Assembly (NCBI RefSeq): GCF_019264345.1
Contig: NZ_JAHVAO010000001.1
Location: forward strand, 2,294,001-2,358,000
Source: Marinobacter arenosus
GTDB taxonomy: Bacteria; Pseudomonadota; Gammaproteobacteria; Pseudomonadales; Oleiphilaceae
Direction of reading: 5' to 3'
DNA length: 64,000 nt
A program made the translations under genes and the position numbers. Positions 25,973 to 35,000 of the stretch are shown piece by piece. The notes below the pieces were generated by a model that saw only the letters and a program-made list of their open reading frames with translations, searched no databases and was not told the DNA's origin. Every line of letters starts with the position of its first letter. The stretch's first letter is position 1.

Positions 25973-27121
25973 ATGAATTTTGAACTCACCGAAGAACAGC
26001 AGATGCTGAACGATTCCCTGCGCCGCTTCGTGACCAACGAATACGGGTTCGAGAAACGCGGTGAAGTGATTGCGTCCGGCCAGGGCAGCGACCCGGCCAC
26101 CTGGGCCGCGCTGGCAGAGATGGGTTTGCTGGCGTTCACCTTCCCCGAAGCCTATGACGGCCTGGGGGGTAACGCGATTGACACCATGGTGGTGATGGAG
26201 AATTTCGGGCGCAGCCTGGTGGTTGAGCCCTACCTGGCCACCGTCGTGCTGGCCGGCGGCCTGATCCGCGATCATGGCAGCGAGGCCCAGAAAAAAGACA
26301 TACTGCCCGCTATCGGAAGCGGTGAACGGTTGCTGGCCTTTGCCCACAGCGAGCCCGGTGCCCGTTACAATCTGAGCCACGTACACACCACCGCGCGGCG
26401 GGACGGAGACGGCTACCGGATCAGCGGCCACAAGACCGCCGTCCTGCACGGCGGACAGGCCCAACAGGTTATCGTGTCAGCCCGCACCAGCGGCGAGCCG
26501 GGCGATGAGCGCGGCCTATCACTGTTTCTGGTCGACACCTCGACCCCGGGTATCCAGGTGGACGACTTTGCGACCCACGATGGCCATCGCATGGCGGACA
26601 TCCAGTTCAGCGGGGTAAGCGTCAGCGCCGACCATCTGATTGGCACCCTCGATGAGGCCTTCCCGGCCATTGAGAAGGCCACCGATCTGGGCATTGCTGC
26701 CCTGTGCGCGGAGGCGGTCGGCGCCATGGAAGCCATGAACGCCACCACCCTGGAGTACATCAGGACCCGCAAGCAGTTTGGCGTGGCCATCGGCAAGTTC
26801 CAGGTGTTGCAGCATCGGATGGCTGATATGTTTATCCAGGCCGAGCAGGCGAAATCCATGGCCATTCTGGCCGCCAGCGAGGCCGACTCCGACGTCCGCA
26901 CGCAACGTCGGGAAGCCCTGTCCATGGCCAAGACCCTGGTGGGCCAGGCCGCCCGCTTTGTCGGTCAGGAAGGTGTGCAGCTGCACGGCGGCATGGGGGT
27001 GACCGACGAGATGTTCGCCGCCCACCTGTTCAAGCGCCTGACCCTGATCAACCTGCTGTTTGGCGACGCCGACCACCATCTGGCCCAGGTCAGTGACGGC
27101 CTGCTGGCCGCGAGCGCCTGA
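25973..27121 (+). CDS. Acyl-CoA dehydrogenase, PimD-like (small-subunit type)
   Basis: A 382-residue ACAD-fold protein. FTFPEAYDGLGGNAIDTMVVMENFGRSLVVEPYLATVVL resembles small subunits of heteromeric acyl-CoA dehydrogenases such as PimD. The usual EPGSGSD-type FAD loop is replaced by HSEPGARYNLSHVHTTA, so FAD binding may depend on the partner. QLHGGMGVTDEMFAAHLFKRL is conserved. Together with the preceding gene it probably forms a heterotetramer that desaturates a bulky, cyclic or dicarboxylic acyl-CoA; this is inferred from the pairing. Confidence 0.82.
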   Translation: MNFELTEEQQMLNDSLRRFVTNEYGFEKRGEVIASGQGSDPATWAALAEMGLLAFTFPEAYDGLGGNAIDTMVVMENFGRSLVVEPYLATVVLAGGLIRDHGSEAQKKDILPAIGSGERLLAFAHSEPGARYNLSHVHTTARRDGDGYRISGHKTAVLHGGQAQQVIVSARTSGEPGDERGLSLFLVDTSTPGIQVDDFATHDGHRMADIQFSGVSVSADHLIGTLDEAFPAIEKATDLGIAALCAEAVGAMEAMNATTLEYIRTRKQFGVAIGKFQVLQHRMADMFIQAEQAKSMAILAASEADSDVRTQRREALSMAKTLVGQAARFVGQEGVQLHGGMGVTDEMFAAHLFKRLTLINLLFGDADHHLAQVSDGLLAASA

Positions 27122-27149
27122 GTTCGACCCTACAGAAGAGGAACCCATT

Positions 27150-27923
27150 ATGAGCGTGAAACAGTTACTGGACCTGACCGGAAAGGTCGCTTTCATCACC
27201 GGTGGCTCCCGGGGCCTCGGACTGCAGATGGCGGAAGCGCTGGGCGAACTGGGCGCCAGCGTCGCCATCAGTGCCCGCAAGCAGCATGAGCTGGATGCCG
27301 CCAAAGAGCATCTGGAGGGGCTGGGCGTGAAGGTGATCACCATCGCCGCGGATCTGGGCAATCTCGAGGGGATTCCGGCGGTGGTCGATCAGGTGGTCGA
27401 CCAGCTGGGCGACATCGACATCCTGGTGAACAACGCCGGCGCCACCTGGGGCGCCCCGGCCGAGGACTACCCGGCCGAAGGCTGGATGAAGGTGATGAAC
27501 CTGAACGTCAACGCCAGCTTCTTCCTGACCCAGACCGTGGGCAAGCGCTGCATGATCCCGCGCCAGACCGGCAAGGTCATCAACATCGCCTCCATCGCTG
27601 GACTTTCCGGCAATCCGGAGGGCATGAAGACCATCGCCTACAACACCAGCAAGGGTGCCATGGTGAACTTCACCCGGGCGCTGGCCGCCGAGTGGGGCCG
27701 GTACAACATCAACGTGAACGCCCTGTGCCCCGGTTTCTTCCCCTCGAAGATGTCCCAGGGGTTGCTGGATGCCCAGGGCGAGAAGATGCTGGAGCGCATC
27801 CCCTTGAACCGTTTCGGCGGCGAGGAAGACCTCAAGGGTGCCGCGGTGCTGCTGGCCTCCGAGGCCGGTCGTCACATCACCGGGCAGTGCCTGGCCGTGG
27901 ACGGCGGCACCCTCGTAAGCTGA
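27150..27923 (+). CDS. SDR-family oxidoreductase
   Basis: A 257-residue classical short-chain dehydrogenase: TGGSRGLG (17-24) binds the cofactor, NNAG at 94-97, and S148, Y164 and K168 (YNTSK) are catalytic. ATG 27150 follows AAGAGGAA. It ends the operon 28 bases after the second ACAD. In this place it probably oxidises a hydroxyl or reduces a keto or enoyl group of an acyl-CoA. Gluconate 5-dehydrogenase-like SDRs look similar, so the substrate is open. Confidence 0.88.
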   Translation: MSVKQLLDLTGKVAFITGGSRGLGLQMAEALGELGASVAISARKQHELDAAKEHLEGLGVKVITIAADLGNLEGIPAVVDQVVDQLGDIDILVNNAGATWGAPAEDYPAEGWMKVMNLNVNASFFLTQTVGKRCMIPRQTGKVINIASIAGLSGNPEGMKTIAYNTSKGAMVNFTRALAAEWGRYNINVNALCPGFFPSKMSQGLLDAQGEKMLERIPLNRFGGEEDLKGAAVLLASEAGRHITGQCLAVDGGTLVS

Positions 27924-28029
27924 GATGTGAGCTGAGCTCTGCCGGTTCCCGGCTGTCCCGCACCGCTGGATTGGCTATGCTAAAGGCTGCTGCGGTATCG
28001 CAATCAGGATGCGATGATCGGGATTGACC

Positions 28030-28872
28030 ATGAATCCAAGGGCTCTGGGCGCACCACGTCGATTCGTCCGGGCGGCCATGCTTGTGGCCGCTCTGGCCTG
28101 TGCGCCCCCGGCAATGGCACAGTGCCCCGAACCCATCTCGCCAGATGAACGGCTGCGCCGGGCAGCCAGCGTCACCCTGACCGGCGCGGGTGTCATCACC
28201 GCCTGGGGTGTCACCCACTGGGATTATTTCAGTACCAGCCCGAGCGCCTCGTCGGAAGGCTGGTTCGGCCAGGACAGCCCCGAGGGCGGCGCCGACAAGC
28301 TTGGTCACCTGTTCACCACCTACGCCACGGCTCAGGGCATCGCCAGCCTGTACGAGCACTGGTGCTTCACCCCGGAGAACGCTGCCCGGTACGGTGCGCT
28401 GTCCTCGTTTGCCATCCTGGGGTATATGGAATTCGGAGACGCCTTCAGCGACTTCGGTTTCTCCTACGAGGATCTGATCGCCAATGCCGCCGGCGCCCTC
28501 GCGGGCTATTACCGGTACCGCTTTCCAAGCCTGGCCGAAAAGGTCGACCTGCGCTGGGAGTATGGCTTTGAGCCAAACCAGATTGACGTCACCACCGATT
28601 ACGACAACTCGAAATACCTGGTGGCTCTCAAACTGAATGGCTTCGATGCGTTCAGGCGGGGGGTTCTCCGGCACGTGGAGTTCCACGCCGGCTATTACAC
28701 CCGGGGCTACTCAGCCCCGGATGAGCCCGATGAGCGCACGCTCTACGTGGGCATCGGCCTGAACCTGACGGACCTGTTCCGGCGTCAGGGCTACCGAAAG
28801 ACCGCCACGTTTTTCAACTACTACCAGCCACCCGGCATCTACCTCGCAGCCGAGGAAACCCCGGGCGACTGA
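28030..28872 (+). CDS. DUF2279-like exported protein
   Basis: A 280-residue protein with a signal peptide (AAMLVAALACAPPAMA, cut near residue 31). The segment GADKLGHLFTTYATAQGIASLYEHW and the hydrophobic GALSSFAILGYMEFGDAFSDFGFSYEDLIANAAGALAGYY resemble the DUF2279/YfiM group of predicted periplasmic or outer-membrane-linked proteins. The C-terminus has alternating aromatic strands (HVEFHAGYYTRGY, LYVGIGLNLTDLF) suggestive of beta structure at the outer membrane. ATG 28030 is favoured over TTG 28024. Function is unknown. Confidence 0.65.
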   Translation: MNPRALGAPRRFVRAAMLVAALACAPPAMAQCPEPISPDERLRRAASVTLTGAGVITAWGVTHWDYFSTSPSASSEGWFGQDSPEGGADKLGHLFTTYATAQGIASLYEHWCFTPENAARYGALSSFAILGYMEFGDAFSDFGFSYEDLIANAAGALAGYYRYRFPSLAEKVDLRWEYGFEPNQIDVTTDYDNSKYLVALKLNGFDAFRRGVLRHVEFHAGYYTRGYSAPDEPDERTLYVGIGLNLTDLFRRQGYRKTATFFNYYQPPGIYLAAEETPGD

Positions 28873-28879
28873 TCAGGCG

Positions 28880-30460
28880 TCAAGCCAACGCGACGTCCTG
28901 TCCCTCCAGTTCCGACTGGACCTGCTCGCAGCGATACTGTGCGGCATCAAAACGGCGGGTCTGCTGCCGAAACTGCCAGGTGAAGCCCGGCCAGAGCGTG
29001 GTGTTCTTGCCATTCTCGTTGACGTACCAACTCTTGCAGCCGGTGTGCCAGACCGAATCACCGAGCTTGGCGTGCACCGAGGCGTTGTACTGGCTGAACG
29101 CCTCTTCTTTCACCTCGACACTGCGCCAGCCTTTGCGGTCCATGGTTTTCACCGCGTCCAGGATGTACTGGATCTGGGATTCGATCATATACACCATCGA
29201 ACTGTGGCCCAGACCGGTGTTGGGACCCGTGAGCATGAAAAAGTTCGGGAAACCGGTGATCGCGCTGCCCTTGTAGGCCTCGGCGCCTTCTTTCCAGGCT
29301 TCCAGCAGGTCCTGGCCATTACGGCCATGCACCATGCCGGCGGGAATCGGATCCTGGGCCTTGAAGCCAGTGCCGTAGATGATGCAGTCCACTTCCCGCT
29401 CGTTGCCCTGACCATCCACAATCACGTTGCCGCGCACTTCCCGGATACCATCGGTGAGCACGTTAACGTGGTCCTGTGCCAGCGCCGGGTAATAGTTGTT
29501 GGAGATGAGCACCCGCTTACAGCCAAAGTGGAAATCCGGGGTCACCTTCCGGCGCAGTGCCTTGTCCTTGATTTGGCTGCGGATGTGCCGGCGGGCCTGG
29601 AGCTCCCCCAGCTTGAGGATACGCGGGTTACCGACGAAGCCCAGCACCCGGGCTTCCAGCATCCAGTAGATGCTCTGTCGTAAGGCGTTGAGGGTCTGGG
29701 GGAACCGGCGGAATAGGGCTTTCTCCAGCGGACGGATCTCCCGGTCCGGCTTGGGCATGATCCACGGCGGGGTACGCTGGTACAGGTCAAGCCGGGCGGC
29801 TTCCTTGGCCACTTCCGGGACGAACTGGATGGCGGAGGCACCGGTGCCGATCACCGCCACGCGCTTGCCTCGCAGATCGTAGCCATGATCCCAGTCCTGG
29901 GAATGGAAGCTCTTGCCGGTGAAGGTCTCAATGCCCTTGATGGCGGGGTAAGCCGGCGTACTGAGTCCGCCCATCGCCGATACCACAATGTCAGCCCTGA
30001 AACGCTCGAACGACGGCAACGCCTTGTCGCTGCGGTCCAGCGTGTCGCCCGGCTTGAGTCCCTTGTCCTGCATATAGGCCCAGAGCGTGGGGCTGTCGCA
30101 GGTTTCCACGGTCCACTGGGCGCGCTGGTCATCCCAGTGCGCTCCGGCCACGTGCGTGTTCAGGCGGATGTGCTCCATCAAGCCGTACTTTTCGGCACAC
30201 CCGCGCAGGTACTCCTTGATTTCCTGCTGGCGGGCGAACATCCGGCTCCAGTTCGGGTTCTGCTCGAAGGAGAAGGAGTACAGGGCCGACTGCACGTCAC
30301 AGGCACAACCGGGGTAATGGTTTTCGTGCCAGGTACCGCCGACGTCGTCGCTCTGTTCGAGAATGACAAAATCGTTGTAGCCGGCCTCCTTGAGTTTGAT
30401 GCCCATTCCCAATCCGGAGAATCCGGTTCCAATGATGGCAATCTTCGTTGTCTGGCTCAT
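28880..30460 (-). CDS. Baeyer-Villiger flavin monooxygenase (type I)
   Basis: A 526-residue FAD/NADPH monooxygenase that inserts oxygen next to a ketone to give an ester or lactone. GTGFSGLG (11-18) binds FAD, GGTW at 41-44, the fingerprint F-x-G-x-x-x-H-x-x-x-W is complete as FTGKSFHSQDW (180-190), and GTGASAIQ binds NADP. It diverges from a FabR/DesT-like TetR gene, with two direct copies of a palindrome in between (30530-30569), so repression and ligand induction are likely. Typical substrates are cyclic or long-chain ketones, fitting a hydrocarbon degrader. Confidence 0.9.
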   Translation of the reverse strand: MSQTTKIAIIGTGFSGLGMGIKLKEAGYNDFVILEQSDDVGGTWHENHYPGCACDVQSALYSFSFEQNPNWSRMFARQQEIKEYLRGCAEKYGLMEHIRLNTHVAGAHWDDQRAQWTVETCDSPTLWAYMQDKGLKPGDTLDRSDKALPSFERFRADIVVSAMGGLSTPAYPAIKGIETFTGKSFHSQDWDHGYDLRGKRVAVIGTGASAIQFVPEVAKEAARLDLYQRTPPWIMPKPDREIRPLEKALFRRFPQTLNALRQSIYWMLEARVLGFVGNPRILKLGELQARRHIRSQIKDKALRRKVTPDFHFGCKRVLISNNYYPALAQDHVNVLTDGIREVRGNVIVDGQGNEREVDCIIYGTGFKAQDPIPAGMVHGRNGQDLLEAWKEGAEAYKGSAITGFPNFFMLTGPNTGLGHSSMVYMIESQIQYILDAVKTMDRKGWRSVEVKEEAFSQYNASVHAKLGDSVWHTGCKSWYVNENGKNTTLWPGFTWQFRQQTRRFDAAQYRCEQVQSELEGQDVALA

Positions 30461-30529
30461 GGTAACCTCGTGTTCCTGTGACCTGTGCGGCCTTGTCTGT
30501 TGTTGTCGATCGCGTCATGATGGCGATCG

Positions 30530-30569
30530 GTAGACACATGTATACACAGAAAGGTAGACAACTGTATAC
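30530..30569. promoter_or_regulatory. Twin operator-like palindromes between BVMO and TetR
   Basis: GTAGACACATGTATAC (30530-30545) and GTAGACAACTGTATAC (30554-30569) are two direct copies of an imperfect palindrome (GTAGACA-nn-TGTATAC), centres 24 bases apart. They lie 70 bases before the BVMO start on its side of the gap. The spacing suggests two regulator dimers on one DNA face. The best candidate binder is the TetR at 30771. Confidence 0.65.
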
Positions 30570-30648
30570 TCTGATTCGATCAAAACCCACTAGTTGGCCC
30601 TTACTGACAACCAACTGTCCTTCCCTCCAACATTGAGAAGGGGCAATC

Positions 30649-30740
30649 GGGGGAAGCTTTCCGAAACCCGCTCGAGCACGTCCATGTGGCGCTTGAGCTC
30701 CGCCATCCATGGCTGCGCACAGTTTCGGAAAGCTTCCCCC
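30649..30740 (-). repeat. Long-armed two-hairpin element, copy 3 (inverted)
   Basis: Perfect 19-base arms at 30649-30667 and 30722-30740, extendable with mismatches to about 30634-30755. Read on the minus strand, the 54-base core matches copies 1 and 2: hairpins GCC-ATGGAT-GGC and CAC-ATGGAC-GTG, with loop GGA triplets at 30708-30706 and 30683-30681. GCTC and GAGC again flank the second hairpin. In that direction it lies about 190 bases upstream of the BVMO start; on the plus strand it ends 30 bases before the TetR start. Confidence 0.78.
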
Positions 30741-30770
30741 AATTCCCCCATCTGACTGAGGCGTTACATC

Positions 30771-31403
30771 ATGAGTGTGTTAACGGGCGGCAAACTGAAG
30801 CTTGTGCAGGCCGCGCTGAGACTGATCACCCAGAGCCGGAGCCTGACATCATTGGGCCTGCGGGAGCTTGCGCGGGAAGCGGGACTGAACCCGAACACCT
30901 TCTACCGGCATTTCCGGAACCTGGACGAGTTCGGACTGAACGTGCTCGGCTACATCGCCGAGGACATGAAGGCCGGGGTGCGGGAGTTGCGGCGCACGGC
31001 GGATACCTCCGAGCAGGCCGCCCACGACACCGTCAGTTTCGTGTACCACTATTTCCTGGCCAACCCGGCCGCGACCACCGTGGCCGTGCGGGAGTTGCAT
31101 GGTCCTTCCCCCGTCCTGCGACGGGCCCTGGAAGCCCAGTTGGACGCCAGCGCGCGTGAGATGGCCGAGGACCTGATTGACCGGGACCTGGTCAAGGCGG
31201 TTGCCCCGGACACCATTCATGAAATCTCCCACATGACCATCCGCTACATCCTGTTCCGGGCCATGGATTACATCGATCAGCCGGCACAGCGGGAACGCAT
31301 TCAGCGGGAAACCGAGCGATTCATCAACCGGCAGTTTCGCGGCGCGATGGTGGACTCCCTGTCGCCCGAGCGGCTGGCGCAACTGGTTGCCAGTACCGAA
31401 TGA
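30771..31403 (+). CDS. FabR/DesT-like TetR-family regulator
   Basis: A 210-residue regulator with the helix-turn-helix SLGLRELAREAGLNPNTFYRHFRNLDEFGL (residues 24-53), the form seen in FabR and DesT, which sense acyl-CoA or acyl-ACP to control unsaturated fatty acid supply. Start ATG 30771 follows GAGGCG. Divergence from a Baeyer-Villiger monooxygenase and the two palindromes in the gap suggest that this enzyme is a target. A long-chain acyl thioester as ligand is an inference from the family. Confidence 0.85.
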   Translation: MSVLTGGKLKLVQAALRLITQSRSLTSLGLRELAREAGLNPNTFYRHFRNLDEFGLNVLGYIAEDMKAGVRELRRTADTSEQAAHDTVSFVYHYFLANPAATTVAVRELHGPSPVLRRALEAQLDASAREMAEDLIDRDLVKAVAPDTIHEISHMTIRYILFRAMDYIDQPAQRERIQRETERFINRQFRGAMVDSLSPERLAQLVASTE

Positions 31404-31511
31404 CCCTTCGGTAATCGCCCCATTTTGATGTAAACGGGCAGGTTCCTCAGGTTGAACTAGTCTGTATATCAGATACTTGGTTCATCCGTTCAGCCGGAGG
31501 GCGCACGCATT

Positions 31512-33089
31512 ATGAAACTGGGCATCCCGAAAGAGATTTTCACCGACGAGCGGCGGGTAGCGGTCACGCCACCGTCGGCGCACAAGCTGATCGACCTGGG
31601 GTACGAGGTTGTTGTCGAAGCCGGTGCCGGCGAGGCCGCGCATTACCGTGACGAGGCCTACGAAGCGGTCGGCGCCAGCATCGCCGTTGATACCCGGTCG
31701 TTATGGCGCGACTCGGATTTCATCCTGAAGGTCCGGGCGCCGATGGAAAACCCTTCCCTGGGAGCCCACGAGATCGACCTGATGAAGGAGGGGGCCTTCC
31801 TCGTCAGTTACATCTGGCCAGCCCAGAATCCGGAGCTGCTGGAGAAGCTCGCGGCCAAAAAGATCACTTCGTTCGCCATCGACAGCCTGCCGCGAATCAG
31901 CCGGGCCCAGAAGATGGATGCCCTGAGCGCCATGGCCAACATCGCCGGCTACCGGGCGGTCATTGAGGCGGCCAATCATTTCGGGCGATTCTTCACCGGC
32001 CAGGTCACTGCGGCGGGCAAGGTGCCGCCGGCCAAGGTGATGGTGATCGGCGCCGGTGTCGCCGGCCTGGCGGCCGTGGGCGCCGCCAACAGCCTGGGGG
32101 CGGTGGTACGCGCCTTCGATACCCGGCTGGAGGTGAAGGAACAGATCGAAAGCATGGGTGCGGAATTCCTGGAGCTTGATTTTGGCGAGGAAGAAGGCAG
32201 CGGCTCCGGCGGCTACGCCAAGCAGATGAGCGATGAGTTCATCAAGGCCGAGATGGCGTTGTTCGCGGAGCAGGCGAAAGAGGTGGATATCATCATCACC
32301 ACCGCACTGATTCCCGGCAAGCCGGCACCCAGACTGATCACCGCCGACATGGTCAAGTCCATGAAGCCCGGCAGCGTCATTGTCGACCTGGCTTCCGAGC
32401 GGGGCGGCAACTGCGAGCTGACCGAGCCCGGTACCATTGTCGAGAAACACGGCGTTACCCTGATTGGCTACACCGACCTGCCGAGCCGGATGGCCAAGGT
32501 GGCCAGCGATCTCTACGCCACCAACCTGTTTCACCTGCTGACCGAGCTGACCCCGGAGAAGAATGGCGAGCCCCAGGTCAACATGGAGGACGACGTTATC
32601 CGTGGCCTGACCGTGGTGCACGGCCAGGATGTAACCTGGCCGCCACCCCAACCCGAGGCGCCGGTCAGTCCGAAGCCCGCGCCCGGCACCGAGGAACCTT
32701 CGGCGGCCCAGAAGGAAGCCGCCCGCAAGGAATCGGCCCGCCGGAGCCTGATTGGCAAGGGCGTCTTGCTGCTGGTCACGGTGGCCGCCCTGTACGGGGT
32801 TGGCGCCCATGCCCCGGAGAGTTTCCTCCGTCATTTCACGGTGTTTGTGCTGGCCTGTTTCATCGGCTGGCAGGTCATCTGGAATGTCACCCCGTCGCTG
32901 CATACCCCCCTGATGAGCGTCACCAACGCCATCAGCGGCATCATCGTGATCGGGGCCATGCTGCACCTGGCCCAGGCCAGTAACATCGCGGTCGGGATCA
33001 TGGCGTTTGTCGCGGTGCTGATTGCCAGCATCAACGTGGGGGGCGGCTTCCGGGTCACCCACCGCATGCTCAAAATGTTCCGTAAGTAG
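31512..33089 (+). CDS. pntA: NAD(P) transhydrogenase subunit alpha
   Basis: A 525-residue subunit (E. coli PntA 510) of the proton-translocating transhydrogenase, which makes NADPH from NADH using the proton gradient. The soluble NAD-binding domain I ([40 protein letters not shown]) is followed by a Pro/Glu/Ala-rich linker around 375-415 and four transmembrane helices ([15 protein letters not shown] onward). It is encoded as one chain, as in enteric bacteria, not split into PntAA/AB. pntB follows after 12 bases. Confidence 0.96.
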   Translation: MKLGIPKEIFTDERRVAVTPPSAHKLIDLGYEVVVEAGAGEAAHYRDEAYEAVGASIAVDTRSLWRDSDFILKVRAPMENPSLGAHEIDLMKEGAFLVSYIWPAQNPELLEKLAAKKITSFAIDSLPRISRAQKMDALSAMANIAGYRAVIEAANHFGRFFTGQVTAAGKVPPAKVMVIGAGVAGLAAVGAANSLGAVVRAFDTRLEVKEQIESMGAEFLELDFGEEEGSGSGGYAKQMSDEFIKAEMALFAEQAKEVDIIITTALIPGKPAPRLITADMVKSMKPGSVIVDLASERGGNCELTEPGTIVEKHGVTLIGYTDLPSRMAKVASDLYATNLFHLLTELTPEKNGEPQVNMEDDVIRGLTVVHGQDVTWPPPQPEAPVSPKPAPGTEEPSAAQKEAARKESARRSLIGKGVLLLVTVAALYGVGAHAPESFLRHFTVFVLACFIGWQVIWNVTPSLHTPLMSVTNAISGIIVIGAMLHLAQASNIAVGIMAFVAVLIASINVGGGFRVTHRMLKMFRK

Positions 33090-33101
33090 GAGTCGACCAC
33101 C

Positions 33102-34496
33102 ATGAGTACAGGACTCGTCAGTGTGGCCTATGTGGTGGCCAGCGTGTTGTTCATCCTCAGTCTCGGTGGTCTGAGCCACCAGGAATCGGCCCGGCGCGGC
33201 AATCTCTATGGCGTCGCCGGAATCATCATTGCCCTGATTGCCACGGTGGCCAACGTCAGCGGTGGCGGTCTGATCGCCATCGTGATTGCGGTGCTCGTCG
33301 GCGCCAGCATCGGCATCGCCATCGCCAACAAGGTGGAAATGACCCAGATGCCGCAGCTGGTGGCCCTGCTCCACAGTTTCGTGGGGCTGGCGGCGGTGTT
33401 TGTGGGCTTTGCCGGCTACATCGAACCGCTCAAGGTCACCGTGGGGACCGAGCACACCATCAAACTGGTGGAGGTGTTTGTCGGGATCTTCATTGGTGCC
33501 GTTACCTTCACCGGGTCACTGGTGGCCTGCGGCAAGCTCGACGGCCGCATCGCCAGCAAGGCCCTGACCCTGCCCGGACGTCACCTGATGAACCTGGCGG
33601 CGGTGATCGTCTCCGTGCTGCTGGGAGCCTGGTTCCTGGGGACCGACAGCCTGGCCCTGGGCCTGGTGGCGCTGGTACTGATGACCCTGATCGCCTCGGT
33701 CCTGGGTATCCACCTGATCATGGCCATTGGCGGGGCCGACATGCCGGTGGTGGTGTCCATGCTCAACAGCTACTCGGGCTGGGCGGCGGCGTCCATCGGC
33801 TTCATGCTGGGTAATGACCTGCTGATCGTGACCGGTGCCCTGGTCGGCAGCAGCGGTGCCATCCTGAGTTACATCATGTGCAAGGCGATGAACCGGTCGT
33901 TCATCAGCGTCATCCTCGGCGGCTTTGGCCAGACCAGCAGCAGTTCGGCCGCGGCCGATTCCGACCAGTCGGTGCACGAAACCACCGTTGACGAGGTCTG
34001 CGAGGAGCTGCGCAATGCCGAGTCCGTGATCATCGTTCCAGGCTACGGCATGGCGGTGGCCCAGGCCCAGAGCGGCGTCAGTGACATGACCAAGCTACTC
34101 CGGGAACGGGGCGTCAACGTCCGCTTTGGCATTCACCCGGTGGCGGGTCGCCTGCCCGGCCACATGAATGTCCTGCTGGCCGAGGCCCATGTGCCTTATG
34201 ACATCGTTCTGGAGATGGACGAAATCAACGACGATTTCCCGAACACCGACGTGGTGCTGGTCATCGGCGCCAATGATACCGTGAATCCGGCCGCCGCCGA
34301 GGATCCGGGCAGCCCGATTGCCGGTATGCCGGTGCTGGAGGTCTGGAAATCCCACCAGGTGGTGATCCTGAAACGGGGCATGGCGACCGGCTATTCCGGC
34401 GTGGAAAACCCCTTGTTCTTCAAGGACAACGCGCGGATGCTGTTTGGCGACGCCAAGGACAGTATCGACAAGCTGGTGAGTGGCCTGCGGGGCTAG
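33102..34496 (+). CDS. pntB: NAD(P) transhydrogenase subunit beta
   Basis: A 464-residue partner of PntA. About nine transmembrane helices ([33 protein letters not shown] start) precede the NADP-binding domain III ([58 protein letters not shown]). All family hallmarks are intact. The subunit carries the proton path coupled to NADP binding. NADPH from PntAB would feed the peroxide and electrophile reductases and the monooxygenases in this window. Confidence 0.96.
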   Translation: MSTGLVSVAYVVASVLFILSLGGLSHQESARRGNLYGVAGIIIALIATVANVSGGGLIAIVIAVLVGASIGIAIANKVEMTQMPQLVALLHSFVGLAAVFVGFAGYIEPLKVTVGTEHTIKLVEVFVGIFIGAVTFTGSLVACGKLDGRIASKALTLPGRHLMNLAAVIVSVLLGAWFLGTDSLALGLVALVLMTLIASVLGIHLIMAIGGADMPVVVSMLNSYSGWAAASIGFMLGNDLLIVTGALVGSSGAILSYIMCKAMNRSFISVILGGFGQTSSSSAAADSDQSVHETTVDEVCEELRNAESVIIVPGYGMAVAQAQSGVSDMTKLLRERGVNVRFGIHPVAGRLPGHMNVLLAEAHVPYDIVLEMDEINDDFPNTDVVLVIGANDTVNPAAAEDPGSPIAGMPVLEVWKSHQVVILKRGMATGYSGVENPLFFKDNARMLFGDAKDSIDKLVSGLRG

Positions 34497-34509
34497 CGGA
34501 GCGGGATTG

Positions 34510-34544
34510 CGGCCTGGTGCCCGGCGACGCCGGAGACCAGGCCG
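34510..34544. terminator. Two-tier hairpin after pntB
   Basis: CGGCCTGGT (34510-34518) pairs with ACCAGGCCG (34536-34544), with an inner CCGGC/GCCGG stem on a GAC loop. It lies between pntB and the convergent lipoprotein gene. No T-run follows, so it is terminator-like only. Confidence 0.5.
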
Positions 34545-34553
34545 GACCGCGGC

Positions 34554-34862
34554 TTATTCAGTGGTGTTATAGACGTAGGACGAAACCGTGCCGTCCTCGT
34601 TGAACCGCACGACCAGATCGGTGGTCTCGGCATCACCGAACGCCGACCAGCGGTACTTGCCGTAGGTCCAGGTACGCTTGCCGTCCTCAACACCGGTGCG
34701 CCAGGGCTCGCCGAACAGTGCCTCGATGTCGGAGCGGGTGGTCTCGCCGATGGTGATTTCGTCGACGTTGTGGGTCGCGAAATCCTGGCCGACCGTGGCA
34801 CACCCGGCCAGAGTCAGCACCGCAACCAGGGCCGTCATCTTCAGTAAGGCTGAGTTCAACAT
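34554..34862 (-). CDS. Small OmlA/BamE-like lipoprotein
   Basis: A 102-residue lipoprotein: the signal ends in the lipobox LAGC (VLTLAGCATVGQDF). Residues 35-60 (VDEITIGETTRSDIEALFGEPWRTG) fit the SmpA/OmlA (BamE-like) fold, with its conserved T-x-x-x-I/V-x-x-x-x-G-x-P. The true BamE has additional conserved residues, so this is more likely a paralogue of unknown role in the outer membrane. ATG 34862 is chosen because GGGAG lies 8 bases upstream and the lipoprotein signal begins there. Confidence 0.75.
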   Translation of the reverse strand: MLNSALLKMTALVAVLTLAGCATVGQDFATHNVDEITIGETTRSDIEALFGEPWRTGVEDGKRTWTYGKYRWSAFGDAETTDLVVRFNEDGTVSSYVYNTTE

Positions 34863-34958
34863 CCTTTCACTCCCTTCCAATGAACAATAGGCCCCATGAT
34901 AGTGGATAGGCCGGCGGATGCGATTACGGATCAGACAGGTACCGGATTCGACAGGCAC

Positions 34959-34982
34959 AAAAAAGCCCCGGTTAACCGGGGC
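34959..34982 (-). terminator. Rho-independent terminator of the OYE gene
   Basis: On the minus strand, GCCCCGG-TTAA-CCGGGGC is followed directly by six T. It lies 18 bases after the stop of the flavin oxidoreductase gene and is a classical intrinsic terminator. Confidence 0.88.
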
Positions 34983-35000
34983 CGAAGGGGGTACACAAAC

